Origin: Trichobilharzia regenti
Lineage: Eukaryota > Platyhelminthes > Trematoda > Strigeidida > Schistosomatidae
Reading direction: 5' to 3'
DNA length: 64,000 bases
Assembly: GCA_944472135.2 (NCBI GenBank)
Contig: OX235262.1
Location: forward strand, 168,143,509 to 168,207,508
In this document: piece by piece, positions 21,801 to 33,019 of the stretch
Layout of the letters: every line of letters begins with the position of its first letter
How positions within the stretch are numbered: position 1 is the stretch's first letter
The notes under the pieces: model-generated
What the model saw: the letters and a program-made list of their open reading frames with translations, nothing else
What the model was told of the DNA's origin: nothing
The model's database searches: none
Made by a program: the position numbers and the translations under genes

Positions 21801-24800
21801 TGATTGATGATAGGAACCTTCATGATATCGTTGAGAAGAATTTCTTACATCCGATTCTTCTTTTGAAGGATTATTCATTGATTTGGACATTTCTCGCAGT
21901 TTTCAAGTATTGGTTTGTAGGGATCTTGTTTGATTGGTTGGAGGATTTCATAACAAGCCGACAACAGTTAGAGAACCATTGGAAGACCTGGGAGTACAGG
22001 CTGAAGAGTCTTCAGCCTGTACACACCTATCGATGTTCGAATCCAGGACCTTCCCACAGCTCATTAAACCCATACATTGAAAAGAAACACCTAAATTTCA
22101 TCAAATCACCGTAAGAGTGATTGACAGTCTATTAGTAATTTATAGTTTTATGCAAATATTCCTGCTTTCTTGACTATCACTTATGGATCCAAGCAGCCAC
22201 ATACTGTGTGTGTGATATGAATAATTTTGTTTCTATAGGGAACCGTGGTGAGAATTTCAATCCACGAACCGTGTATATTTCAAGTTGTGAATTTCATTTA
22301 TGGTATCACCAGTTTACCGTGGTAGCTAGCCAGAAATTGCGCGTGGTTTGAACTGATTCACCTGACTGAGCTAAGTCACACTGGGTACACCGTTGATGAG
22401 GTCAATCTCAAACCTAGCGAAATGGCCATTTGATGATTAGACCAGCTCTATCTGACTGCCGGTTGATGTGAATCGTGTACATCTACTCATTTCAATCACT
22501 CTGCAGTGTTTAGTTTTATACAGTGAGTGTCCTTTGCTTAAGACGAAGCCTCATTTAGAAGGAATTATCCCATTCGCTAATATTCGATACGCTCAAAAAT
22601 GTTTGAATGTTATAATGTATAGATGTTAGACGGTGTTAAACATCTTTATAATCCGGTATACGTGACTCATGTTAATAAAGGCTTGTGATCCACACCAGTC
22701 TTCTTGTTGAAGAGCAATTGATAACTACTTCTTCTAATAAGAAAATGTTGAAAAGAATGGTTGCTGAACAAAGAATATTCTTTTCTATACCTTCATCATC
22801 ATCATCATCATCAGGTTCTACAGTTATGCGTACACATAATAATGAATCAATGAATTAGTGTTAATAACAACATTATTGTTTGTTTTAATGACATCGAATC
22901 AATAATAATATCAATAGATAACAATTCAACAGCATCAACATAAACCAAGCTGAATGTCAGAAAAATTAGGAAAGATAATATTACAAATTCATTAATTCGT
23001 AGTCTCTCTTAAAGGCCAGGGCGGTGGTATCGGCTGGACTTGCTTCTTTTGCACACAAAGCACTGGTCATTTCAGGCCAATCGCCATAACCTTTGCTGTT
23101 TGGAGCATGCGCTACCTCAATGTTTTTTGCAATTTATTTGATACCAGATAGATGATAGAGTTGTATTCTTCAATGTTGGCTTTGTGACCGATTTGAACCA
23201 GGTGTTCTTATATCGAGCTATTGATGTATCTCAATACACCTTTATTTAACCACGCAAGTGCCTAGAGCAACGGCCAATGTAACTTGGTCTACAAGCGCAA
23301 TTCAATCGGTGAAGAGCATTAGAAGTGCCTAGTTCAGGTACTTCAGAAAATGTTGTGTGTAAAGTTACCTGATAAATAATTCTAATGGGAGCAATGTTAT
23401 TATTATTACTTGAATTCGAAGTGGGATTCAACAGAACGCCTGCACTTCGTCTTACTCTCCGCAGTATTCTCTTTTATCTCCACTACTCCCCACTAGCTTC
23501 CACCTCCTCCGCATACGATCTCTACCATGTCCCCCTCAGACACACTGCCTAACTCGTCGTTTCTCATTCGGGTTCCACCCGAGTTATAGCCTGAAGTGCA
23601 GTGTAACGCTATTTTATCTCAGTATTCAATGGTACGAATATTGGAGATTTGATGCAATACATGCTCACTTTTAATAGGAGAAGGAACACCAATATGAAGG
23701 CATAAAATTCTAGGTGATAAACTGTATACATTATGAAGCATGCCAGTAGTAAAAACATGATTCTTTAAACATTGAAAATGTATCTTACAGCTTACAACAA
23801 AGTCTCTGTGATTTTCTCTCACAATACAATCACATATAGTCAGATATCATTTGAAAATTTAAAGGAATTTTCGCTTGTATTTGACAAATCCACTTGTATT
23901 TATATTATCAATATCTAATAAGTAGTTTAGTGTTTAATCAACCTTCGCTGTATGTGCTCAGGTTGATTAGTTTGACACTGACAGGGGTGAATGAATTTAT
24001 AAGTGAGCTTGGTGGATGAAATAGTGAGCTATAAAATGTCAAACTGTCAGTTTGCCAATTTTGGGTCATCTTTGGTCTGTTGATCTTCTTTTTAATAAGA
24101 ACTTAATGGAATTTAAATATTTGCTAACTGTCCTACTTGATATATATATGAATACACAATGCACTAATTAATTAAGATCCTATGGTGTATGTTGTCATAC
24201 ATAGATACTGATGGTCCGTTCATACACCACAGTGAGATTTCTACTTAAAGAAGGTATATTAATGAGGTTCTTTTTCTTTTAATCTACCGTTGTTGAGCAA
24301 AATGAAAGAACGGTGTATTTAAAGGGTAGACCATAAAACTGAACATCTGATATTTTCATCTTTGAAATGAAACACTCAAGTTGTGTTATTGTCATTATTC
24401 CTTTTTGTTCCTAGTGGAACATAGAGCTTAAACAGAAAATCCCTACGTTATTCTTTTCCTACTAGTCCTCTTTAGATCACTCTACGATTGCCCGTAAGCT
24501 GTTATCTGCTCCCCACATGATCTCCTCTACGCCACCCTAGAACACACGTCCAACACATGGTTTTCTATTCGTGTTTCAATAGAGGACTGGCCTAGCATGG
24601 TACGTCGCCCCATGGTCTCCTCTTTGTTTGTCTGATACATCTGCATTTCCTCCTGTATATTTGTCGAGCTACTAGTTCTTGATTGATTCACTCGCTGCCA
24701 CAGTTTCTGCTTGCTAATGCCTTCTGATCATTTGATCTTCAAGTTGTAACTTATCACCGTATTCTTAAATCTAAAAACTGTAACGGCCTGACAAGATTGT

Positions 24801-27800
24801 ACCTATCTTGGATATTTACTGTACTAAAGTATGTTAGATAATGATCCAATCATCTCATTATGATAACCATATGATTGAAAAGTGAGTAAGTCAACTCTCA
24901 GCAACAAATTGTAGGTCCATACAATAGACCATGTGCCACACCTGGCTGTCCAAACCACGGTAGATGGAGCAAGGTTCAAACCCATGACTTAATGGTAGGT
25001 AGTAGAATGCCAAGACTAGTGTAACACAGGTTCAGTTAGCTGAAGAGTAACACTTAGCCTAAAGTTCAAGACATTTGGGCGAAAATTATTGACTAGATGA
25101 CATAATTCTGATTGGTCTTATGTGGGTTGTCACTTTCACTTGTTGATCTATATAATGACTATGTATAAGTCTCCTTAAAGTAGTCGCTTTATAGGATTGT
25201 TTAACGCTGCTATGACATCCCTATTACCTGGAGGGTTATGTTATTGGTAGCAAACGGTACTTACTCCAGATGATAAATTTACGAAACTGGCTGATTAGTC
25301 AGTTGGACAGAATTAACAGTGATGTTTGTAAATACCTGCAATTTACAGTGTCTCTAATCTTTGCGTAGACAATCGCTAAAGTCTTCCTCATAGATCTTTC
25401 TATCACCTCGTTACTAAATGGTATGATTCTAGATTTAAATTCCGATCATTTCTGAATATTAAACAATTAATTTGTGTAACTGTTCAGTATTTCCTGTTAG
25501 AAACAAAGTTCTCCTTTCATTCGGTTTTGAAATGATCGCTAGATTTTTATAATCAGGATCACTAAAAATTAATTCCAAAATGATCAAAAACAAGAATCCC
25601 TTAGAAAGTACAGCAATATAACTAACATTCGCGGAAAATATGACCATTTATAAGTGATTCACAGTGAAGAACTCAGCGTGGTCCTTCAGGTGAAGACAGG
25701 AGTAAGATAAGGCTGGCTACTTTCGCCAGTGAAATTCCTAGATGTGGACTGGGTTATGTGGAACACCGAATATGAGAAGCGAGAAGACAGAAACACGTAA
25801 GACCGACAAGGTGACCTTAGCAGATCTGGATTCGGCGGACGATTTATATCAGATGTCACATAAACTTGAAGTTTTGCATGCTAAAACCAACAAACTAGCA
25901 GAAGAAGCACTCAGCGAAGACAGCATCTCAAGTGAACATAGAGAAGATGCCAGTGATGGAGATAACCAACTAACAATATTGGTAACAACGATAACAAGTA
26001 CCAGTCATAATTAAGGCAACAAATTTTAAAGAAGTTACTTCCTTCATTTATCTGGCCAGACAGAATCGTTTCACCTACAGGCGACAGCACAGATGGGGAT
26101 ATTGAAATCAGCTTTGGAAGGCGAGATAGACCTTCATCATTCTGGAATCAGTTTGAATGTATGCACTGCTTTCAGCATAAAGAACAAAATTCAGATTTTA
26201 AACACCAATATTATGTTATTCAGTGCTTCTGTGTGGGGCAGAAACTTAGGTTGAGCGTCACGGTAAGCAATTCCTACAGACCACTGCAAACTTCGACGCG
26301 CGCTTTTCGACTACTACGCTACATTTTGCTTAATAATAAAAACTCTTATTTCTGTAAAATTTTATGCCAAGAGTTTGCGGAAACTATCACAATTATTAAC
26401 CTTTCGAACACTGAATCCAAAAAATACAATCTTATTGACAGATAATACATATAACTAACTAATTGGATTTGTGGAATTTTTAAACATAAACACATCTATA
26501 ATTGTATATATTGTTGGATTTACATTTTCAAGTTGCTCCAAGTCAGTGAGTTTATGGTTGAGATATCATTTTAGTTAACTGTGCTGAACTATATTGCATG
26601 TTGTCTTATTGTATAGTTGTCGTCGCTTTTTGCCCTTTTTTCTGTGAACTGTTTCCTTTGTTGATGTTGTTCTCATTGCTTGTCCGTTATTTTCTGATTT
26701 TGAGGGGAGCAACCCAAAAAGTCGCTTCTCTCTAAACTTTAACTTAATGTAATCATTCTTTTCTCAGGCGTGAGGCTAGCAACCCCACCCTGTAAACAAA
26801 GTTGCTACAGAACCTTCAGCATAATGAACCTCTTTGCACCAAAAGAAAAAGTCTGTGTGGGAACATGGAACGTCCGAACTATGTATGAGACAGGGAAAGC
26901 TGCCCAGATCGCCAACGAGATGAAAAGATACGGAATCCAAGTGCTAGGAATATGTGAAAGCAGATGGAATGGGAGTGAACTCACCGAATTGTCAACGGGT
27001 GAGTCAGTGATCTACTCCGGTCACCCAGAAGATAACCACACGCACACCGAGGGCGTGGCTATCATGATGTCACCAACGGCAACGAAAGCCCTGATACAAT
27101 GGGAGGCGATTTCGTCCAGGATTGGCCATACGCTGAGGAAACCATCAAGTGACATCACTAGACAAGCCCTCGAGTGGAACCCGAAAGGGAGGCGGCGAGT
27201 TGGTCGTCCAAGGGTGACTTCGAGGAGGTCATGCGGGGAGGAGATGAAAGCATGTGGACATACCTGGAGCAGGGTGAAAAAGTTGTCAGAAAACCGAAGG
27301 CAATGGAGGTGCGCAGCTGAAGCCCTATGTTCCTCTAGGAACTAAAGGATACATTAATAAATACTGCAAACTTCTATCAGTATCTGTCTACACTGACTTC
27401 ATACTGAAGATGAAGTAGCTGACCAGAAAGAATTAGCAACACGAGACTCTGGGGACGAAAATGGAGATGGATGACTAACATAGTTCACAAGGTCATTGCT
27501 GGAGTGTAAGATGAATTAGTAACGACTAGTTGAGTGTTGGTTCGGGGATGACATGGAAGAGATCATGTAAGGAGGAGAGGAGTGTGTATGGGCACTTGTA
27601 GAGACAGTTAAAGAGGGATTTAGAGAACACAGTGAAATGGAGATAAACTGTTGAAGCCTCTGGGGAATAATGATAATAATATGACAATATATTTGTTGAA
27701 GTCTGATCCTTGAGTACAAAAAATGTTTTCCTAGTCATTAGATGCAGAATCTGCACACGCATGTCTGCTTTGCCTAGATGTTTGATGACATATTTGCAAA

Positions 27801-30800
27801 TTAACCATTAAGTTAGAGCGACTGATGTAATGGCGCATGGTGATTATTGAAAAAGTGGTTGGAGGTCATTGACTAAAAATTACACTGAAAATGAGTTTTG
27901 TGTTTATTTGTATTCATTCAGAAAGTTTAAAAGTAGAGATTACTGTCTCAAGGGGTGGTAAATAAGGTCCTGTAGCACTGCAATTAGTTAGTTCATTATT
28001 TAGGGTATTTAGTGATATTCAGTAAATGACACAGAAAGTTGCAATTATTTTCTTTTCATGAAAGCATCATGTCTGATTTTGTCTATAACTTTAACGCTCA
28101 ACAGTCATGTTTCATATCCAAATGAATTGCTCACGTATTTTAAGGTATTCTGAAAGCGAAATAGTGGGCTACAAAGACTTATCAATGCATTCGACGTAGT
28201 ATAATGCTTCAATATTATCAATAATTCACTTTATTCCAAAACAATACTAATGTTACAGTGTGGAATTCGCCACGTTTGGTACAATATTGCATCTAATTTA
28301 ATGGGATAATATTAAAAACACTTATAAAGATAATATTACAGGATTGTTAATGGCAGTTCTTATTTGATATTCGCAATGACAGGGAAGTCATTTATACAAA
28401 AAAATGTAAATAATAAGAAGGTTAGTAGCTAAGATAGTCAGTTAATTGAGGTAGCGTCACCATACATTATAAATAAGAGATAATAAAGAGCTAATTATTT
28501 TGTTTACAACATGGTAATTCCTAAGTTTCGCGTTTAACACAGTCCCTGTCTCAGAGAACACGGGTCAAATATGGTATCGTTGAGTTCCTATACTTGATAG
28601 TACGAGCATATACTCTATTGTACTGACTTCTAGTTCTACCATATCTGATACAAGGGGAGAGTGAGAATAGAGAGGATGCTGAGGATCAGACAAATAGATT
28701 TAGCCTGTCCATTTCTCACATGAGTTCAGATGTCTATCAGCTGATGTAGTGACAAGCTGACTAAGTTGCACATTACTTGCCCTACTGAGAACCCTGAAAC
28801 GTTTTCTCAAAATAGCATAGACCTTTTTCAGTAGCCCAGCAAGCGTCAAGGGGGAGCAGTAAAGTACAATAGGTAAGATACACAAGTTAACAAACTGTAA
28901 AAGTACAGGCTGAATGATTCCAGCTTGTCTTAGCTTCTTAATGTAATAGTTTATACGGAATATTTTCTTGGAAATAGACAAAATATGGGATGACCAAGTA
29001 AGATCATAGGATAAAACCTAGACTTAGTTTCTGTTACAGTCCCCTCTATGCTACAAGCATCATGTGTACTAACCAGTCCTCGTATACCGCGTTTATGTCT
29101 ACAGGAGAAGTCAATAATCTGGTTGAAAGCTAAGCACAATTGACACATTCTGAACGGAGGAAGAAAGATTAGTAAACAACTGATAGTTTTACTTTTAAAA
29201 GCATCTTAGGATGCACATTTCTAATGCCTAATGTCTTCAAAGATATTTCTGTTAGTTTATCTTTATTGTTCTTTTTATAAAGAGATGGCAAACTCTATTC
29301 GATCCTGGAAACACTGGTATAATAACTTTTCAAAAATTCTGTGATGTACTTGGCGTAAAACCTGAACAGGCGTAAGTTTTCTTAGATTTTTTTATAGAAT
29401 CAGATTTTACTTGATGCACTGCTTTCTGGCATTTGAGTCTCCTGAACCAATAAGTTATAAAATAGTTCTATAAACGCATTGGATAACATTCACATATATG
29501 CTCAGTGGTAGAGTTTTCGCCAACCACTCAGGTGGTCCGGTGTTCGATTCTTGGCTGATGCATTGCTAAATTTTATACAAGCCCATTAAACAGTGAAGGT
29601 AAGGTGTGAGGCTAGCAACCTCATCTCCTAAACAGTATTGCTGCCACTCAAAGAAATATATAGATATATATAGTCTTTCTTCAAATCTAAAAGGTTTCAT
29701 CGGCTGTCAGCATAAAACATGTTTCAAGGATACTCAAATACAGAAGAATAAATGTTTCCAAATGCCAGTTCACTAATAAATATTATTTCTTTGAGTGAGA
29801 ATAAGGAGTATCACGAGGTGTTTTCGCGAATAGTATGGCAAATGTCACAATAAATATTTTAGCTGCGTAATTCAAGGTAATTCAGGTCGTAATTGATCGC
29901 CTCTATTCTGTTTATAGAAGTATACTGAAACGAAAGCGCGGTGCGTTTGATTTGCGACGGCGTTTAACCTTACCCAGGTGTTTTGAATGACTAAGCAATA
30001 TGTTTTCAGTTGTTTTATGACGTAAATTGTCTCATCGTTTTATTCTGTTTATTCTGCCATCTATTTATACGAACCATTTCTCTTAAGCCATTCTCCTCCT
30101 CCTTACTTTGAAATTTGTTCAAATCAGAACAAGTTCAGGATGCAGTTATTCTCAATTAGTCGGTCATAATTAGTGGCTAATGCAGACAGAGACGCAAATC
30201 ATTCCACTTAACGAAGTCCACATAAGCTTCAGTGCTCATTTCCCAGTTCACTTGCTCCTGTTGACTTAAGTACTTAGGCTGTACCAGGAGGACATTGTCC
30301 AGATGTGCCCAGGAACACATACCAGTATGTTTATCAAAAGAAGAACATGGAACAGTCAACAGCCCAATTCTTGAGCATATTATTACTTCTCGTCATGCAG
30401 CATCAGCGGAGACTTCTTTCAGAGTCGTATATAAAGTGTGATGAAATCGTTAGAATTTGGTTACAGGATTTCATCAAGAGCTGACATTGGCTAGAGAACC
30501 ATTGGAAAACCTGCAGAGAGTACTGGACAGCGATACGCACCTACCGCCCCGGTTCAAACACAGGACCTTCTGATTACAAGGAGAGCTAGCTCGTAGACCG
30601 TTAAGCCACTGGGACCTAATCCAATCGCCAGTCCATGAATTCCAATTTCTGCCGATTCATGACACAGAGAGACCGCTAGCGAATGTCTTCGGTGAGTATT
30701 TGTCCTAACGCTCGACGTGCTGCACCCTACTCGTGACGACATCCCACTAGAAGCCCAGGTAACTACTTACCTGAATAGAGCCAGTGGGCTCATGATGAAA

Positions 30801-32516
30801 TCCTGTAACCAGTCAATCAAATCCCTACAAATCAATACTTGAAAATCGTTTTAATTTGTTTCGGCTACATCTTTCTCATGCAGCCGAAGGCTCAGCAATT
30901 CATGAGAGGGAACCTGAACTTTGTGTTCAGAGATGTTGAATCCGGCTTCTTGGTACTGTTTTTTCTGCCTTCTTTGTTATCTTCATTAACAGTATAATAA
31001 GCCATATTTAGTCCGCTTTATATTTTTTGTAAATCATTTTCGGTCCTTTCTACTCTTATTTCTCATCGACTACTTCTAAATGACTATTCATCATTCAACT
31101 AAATAGTTGTCAACCCTCTTGATTACGCAAGATTACTCACAGTTTTTCAGACTTGGTTATTTATTACTCGTACACTTTGATTCACTTTGTTACTAAATGG
31201 CGATGACCTTTGACCTCCATTTTCAACTTAAATTACATATGTAGATCCCCTAAATAACTATACACCATTGAAATAAAGTTACGAAAAGTTGTTATTTCTT
31301 TGCTGATTCATGCGTTCATAAGAGACGAACGGTAATTAATAATCGTAATGAAAAACTATAGTGAATGTTGATAGTTCGACGATAAACAAATGAATTAAGT
31401 TTGCCGAACGCAGATGGAAGGATCAATTGGTCCAGTCATGTTACCACCACTGATGAGCTTGACCTCAAACAGGCGAAACGGTTGTCCGATGCTTATTTCA
31501 TCTCAGTTTGACTACTAGTTGATGGATGTGGCCTCTGTCTGTTCTTAACAATCACGAGTAAGCATCAACTTGCTTATATATACACAATGTACAGAAATTT
31601 CAGTGGAGCTTATTGCATAATAGTTTCTCTTTGTTCAAGATCTTCAGATGAAATACTAACCGATAGTAGACGGTGTGACACATTGCTTTCTGATCTGAAG
31701 GACAAATCGATCCATTATCATATCTCTTCTTTATCTCCTTGGAGAAATGCACGACGCTAGTTTAAAAAACAATTATAAGAAGTTCAGGAGTTCATTTTGA
31801 GAACCAAGGATGTTACTCAGGAACAGTTGTATTGGAATACGTTACCACCCGATCACGATTATGCTTTTTCTCATGCTATTTGGGAACTTGTGCATTGAAT
31901 CAGCAGGTTGTAAACATTTTAAATACCCGCGAAAGTAGGAAACACTATTAGAGATCATATTTTAATCAATTAAAACAAAATGAACAAGGACAATTATATA
32001 CCCAATAATGATGGCAGCCCAAGTTTTAAACAGGCCGCATGGTTCGTTTCCAACTTCATCACTTACAACTTACCACGAAAATTCCAATTATTTTTGCATA
32101 ATACTTGAATAGGCCGGCTTGTTTACTAACTTATTATTTCTGTCTTGTTTTATTGTCATCAAATTGTATATTGCATATATATATGTAACTGTATTTCTTT
32201 TAGACGTAACCTACGCAAGAGTGTAGTCAATAAGAAACCACTCCCACCGGATTTACAAATCATTTCACAAAATATGCCACTTGAAGATCAATACCAGATA
32301 TTTGATCAAGTTCGACAAATGCTGGACAGTAAAATGTCAGAACAAGATTTATCCAGGGGATTAAAACAATGGCTTGATAAAACATTTGATCCTTCATGGC
32401 ATGTTGTCATTGTCGATGGATCCTATTGGATTTCATATTCACATCAGCCGGAGCATTCATTGCAATTTAAACTAGGTCAAAAGTGTTATTTATTATGGAA
32501 AACACCAAAATACTGA
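18686..32516 (+). CDS. Tegument-allergen-like (TAL) protein, gene A, three exons
   Basis: The gene encodes 172 aa when exons 18686-18802, 29283-29371 and 32204-32516 are joined; introns are about 10.5 and 2.8 kb with GT-AG ends and phases 0 and 2. Residues 1-69 hold two EF-hands; loop 1 is residues 12-23 and loop 2 residues 46-57. Residues about 85-172 form a dynein-light-chain (DLC/LC8-like) domain with LKQWLDKTFDPSWHVVIV. This fusion is known from flatworm tegument antigens (Sm20.8/Sm22.6-type TALs), tegument-associated calcium-binding proteins often recognised by IgE. Loop 1 (D,Q,N,T/T,E at metal positions) lacks the usual glycine. Loop 2 ends in K57 instead of glutamate. Calcium binding is therefore doubtful. 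Family length is usually near 190 aa. It is the tandem paralogue of the gene at 45268-51728. Confidence 0.88.
18841..19910. other. Intron 1 of TAL gene A, unannotated stretch
   Basis: No transposon or RNA motif recognised in this part of the intron. Confidence 0.4.
19915..20150 (+). mobile_element. tRNA/RTE chimeric SINE in TAL A intron 1
   Basis: Head GTGCGTCGGTGGCACAGCGA with B box GGTTCGACCCC (about 19968), body GCTAAGCCAGGAATAAGACT, RTE-leader-like GAAGCTAGCAACCCC, and tail TATGTTCTACTGGGAACG followed by AAAGAAACAAAAAA. It is one of the better copies of this family. Confidence 0.78.
20155..20620. other. Intron sequence, nothing recognised
   Basis: A 67-codon open stretch (20166-20369) begins here but matches nothing known to me and is probably chance. 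Confidence 0.4.
20620..21470 (-). mobile_element. Penelope-like element remnant, endonuclease end, inverted termini
   Basis: Inverted arms at about 20625-20690 and 21403-21465 share GAAAATGAATTCGCCG and AGTTCAG. Between them the minus strand carries the GIY-YIG C-terminal part (20970-21209: SAITKHHVNTGYFISTKASS), preceded near 21260 by a decayed YIG block. The RT is lacking. The arms are typical of truncated PLE copies that retain one terminus in each orientation. Confidence 0.68.
21471..21940. other. Intron sequence, nothing recognised
   Basis: No element recognised. Confidence 0.4.
21945..22065 (-). mobile_element. Hammerhead SINE fragment with palindrome in place of the ribozyme
   Basis: Minus strand: B box GGATTCGAACA (about 22040), then a perfect 29-nt palindrome (21994-22022) where the hammerhead should be, then the usual tail ACTCCCAGGTCTTCC and GGTTCTCTAACTG. 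The core CTGAAGA is retained, but stem II, GAAA and the cleavage site are replaced by the reverse complement of the upstream half. Confidence 0.75.
22240..22500 (+). repeat. Interspersed repeat with hammerhead-core-like segment, copy 1
   Basis: Aligns by eye to 31390-31560: TTGATGAGGTCAATCTCAAA here against CTGATGAGCTTGACCTCAAA there, followed in both by GCGAAA/GGCGAAAC. Here the first core base is T, so the hammerhead core is broken. Confidence 0.45.
22680..23440 (-). mobile_element. Penelope-like element, endonuclease end
   Basis: Minus strand: LNCACRPSYIGRCSRHLRG (YIG block, encoded about 23246-23300) and downstream non-coding sequence that matches the element at 43296-44290 in the other orientation, including a (CAT)n run at 22793-22815. 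The RT portion is missing. Confidence 0.7.
23440..23610 (-). mobile_element. Short RTE 3' fragment
   Basis: Carries the antisense C-terminal landmarks CATACGATCTCTACCATG and ACTCGTCGTTTCTCATTCGG, seen in the other antisense RTE copies. Confidence 0.6.
23830..24395. other. Intron sequence, nothing recognised
   Basis: AT-rich; no motif identified. Confidence 0.4.
24400..24775 (-). mobile_element. RTE 3' fragment, antisense
   Basis: Begins with the 3' signature GTTCCTAGTGGAACATAG (reverse orientation) near 24409 and follows the C-terminal order of the other copies (CATGATCTCCTCTACGCC; TTCCTCCTGTATATTTGT). Confidence 0.7.
24780..25645. other. Intron sequence with one faint tRNA-like head
   Basis: Around 24925-25030 there is a faint SINE-like segment (AGGTTCAAACCC as a possible B box). 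The rest has no recognisable content. Confidence 0.3.
25650..26330 (+). mobile_element. RTE fragment spanning motif B to the C-terminal domain
   Basis: Reads VLQVKTGVR, stop, GWLLSPVKF (motif B) near 25690-25740. A 90-codon open stretch (25742-26014) follows with ADDLYQMSHKLEVLHAKTNKL, the motif C region after a change in its YADD. Then come decayed C-terminal blocks. It is dead by stops and a mutated catalytic motif. Confidence 0.75.
26335..26755. other. Intron sequence, nothing recognised
   Basis: Spacer between two RTE copies. Confidence 0.4.
26755..27360 (+). mobile_element. Internally deleted RTE with an intact short reading frame
   Basis: A 5' leader (GCGTGAGGCTAGCAACCCCA) leads into an open frame 26770-27345 of 191 codons. 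Residues about 30-120 are the start of an apurinic-type endonuclease (VGTWNVRTMYETGK, ICESRWNG). From about residue 121 the frame continues directly with the extreme C-terminal domain (GHTLRKPSSDITRQALEWNP, GRRRVGRPRVTSRRSC). RT is absent. The 3' end has CCTATGTTCCTCTAGGAAC. Such a two-ended deletion derivative could be mobilised in trans. A likely start is M18 at 26821, just after the leader. Confidence 0.82.
27375..27675 (+). mobile_element. RTE 3' fragment, decayed
   Basis: Follows the C-terminal order (GACCAGAAAGAATTAGCAAC, GGGGATGACATGGAAGAG) and ends near GTTGAAGCCTCTGGG and an AATAATGATAATAAT tail. Confidence 0.65.
27680..28685. other. Intron sequence, nothing recognised
   Basis: About 1 kb of AT-rich sequence without identifiable motifs. 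Confidence 0.4.
28690..29150 (-). mobile_element. CR1-like LINE, RT C-terminal fragment
   Basis: The 93-codon stretch 28700-28981 reads FRINYYIKKLRQAGIIQPVL and CILPIVLYCSPLTLAGLL, followed by QLSQLVTTSADRHLNS. It is the same family as 9255-9720 and 46020-46760. It lies about 130 bp upstream of TAL A exon 2. Confidence 0.65.
29283..29371 (+). CDS. TAL gene A exon 2 (residues 40-69)
   Basis: The acceptor AG is at 29281-29282 and the donor GTAAGT at 29372; length is 89 nt. It encodes RWQTLFDPGNTG and the rest of the second EF-hand (loop 46-57). The paralogue's exon 2 also has 89 nt and starts KWTNLF. The alternative acceptor 2 bp downstream would break the frame. Confidence 0.85.
29505..29660 (+). 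mobile_element. tRNA/RTE chimeric SINE, partial
   Basis: A tRNA-like head (CTCAGTGGTAGAGTTTTCGC; B box TGTTCGATTC) and leader-like GTGAGGCTAGCAACCTC are present. The RTE-like 3' tail is lost. It starts 134 bp after TAL A exon 2. Confidence 0.68.
29665..30460. other. Intron 2 of TAL gene A, unclassified
   Basis: A 60-codon minus-strand open stretch (30177-30359) has no motif I can place. No repeat recognised. Confidence 0.35.
30465..30770 (-). mobile_element. Hammerhead SINE with deleted ribozyme
   Basis: Minus strand: 5' block ending GGAATTCATGG, A-box region GTGGCTTAACGGTCT, B-box region GTTTGAACCG, then GTACTCTC and the tail. Between the box and the tail only about 10 bases remain of the hammerhead (GTATCGCTGTCC), so stem II and the core are deleted. 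Confidence 0.7.
30771..30850 (+). repeat. SINE 3' tail fragment
   Basis: GGGCTCATGATGAAATCCTG and AATCCCTACAAATCAATACTT match the end of the hammerhead SINE in plus orientation, directly after the minus-strand copy. Confidence 0.6.
30851..31385. other. Intron sequence, nothing recognised
   Basis: No element seen. Confidence 0.4.
31390..31560 (+). repeat. Interspersed repeat with hammerhead core, copy 2
   Basis: Contains CTGATGA (31450-31456), stem II GCTTG/CAGGC with an 8-nt loop, GAAA (31475-31478) and a GTC triplet (31484-31486). A 4-pair loopless stem III (ACGG/TTGT with G-U pairs) joins them. I could not find a convincing stem I, so folding is uncertain. The repeat also occurs at 22240-22500. 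Confidence 0.42.
31575..32020 (+). repeat. Block shared by intron 2 of both TAL genes, copy A
   Basis: Aligns to 50398-50795 in TAL gene B: AATGTACAGAAATTTCAGTG, AGAAATGCACGACGCT, GAATCAGCAGGTTGT and others, at roughly 70 % by eye. Both lie in the second intron, the same side of exon 3. It may be ancestral intron sequence or an old transposon inserted before the gene duplication. Confidence 0.65.
32204..32516 (+). CDS. TAL gene A exon 3 (residues 69-172)
   Basis: The acceptor is TTTTAG at 32198-32203; codon 69 is split between exons (phase 2). It encodes a charged linker and the full dynein-light-chain domain, including SWHVVIVDGSYW and LQFKLGQKCYLLWK, and stops with TGA at 32514-32516. Reading upstream of 32204 in this frame is intron. 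Confidence 0.88.
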
Positions 32517-32519
32517 AGT

Positions 32520-33015
32520 GATAAGATGAGATGAAAATGTATTGTTAAAAGAAATAAGTGTATAGTTATTCAGATTGTACACCTGAAATCCAGGTTTTAT
32601 CTGTTTTTTCCTCCAATGACAATTGACTACTTCTCATATAATCCAGAAATATCAGATAAACAAACGAGTAAATTTTCAATAAATTTGTTGTTTAATTCAA
32701 ATATTTATACTTTATTCAGTTGTCAATGTAATCAGTCATTCATTTATTTGTTAATCTACTTTTTTTTAGTTTACAGCTATTGTATTTGTTTGAAATTGAA
32801 ATGACGATACAAGCTGTTGGCGTTATTAAAATGAAAGCAGTTTTATGCCCGATTCTTATTCTTTCTTTCTTTCTGTAGAAACTTCTATACAGCTAAATTT
32901 TAGATGACAAATTATGGTAAAGTGTTGGAATAATCAATAGAATTGACACAGTTTTATTTGTAAGATTAATTCGAGGTGTTTTATAGGCAGTGAATCGTTA
33001 CATATATTTATATAT
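32520..33015. other. 3' flank of TAL gene A
   Basis: 3' UTR and downstream sequence. AATAAG near 32552 and ATTAAA near 32825 are the only polyadenylation-signal variants I noticed; neither is certain. Confidence 0.35.
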
Positions 33016-33019
33016 ATAT

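Noticed and set aside
22793..22815. Short CAT repeats as a CRISPR or satellite array
   Set aside because: It is a seven-unit trinucleotide run inside a PLE remnant with no spacers.
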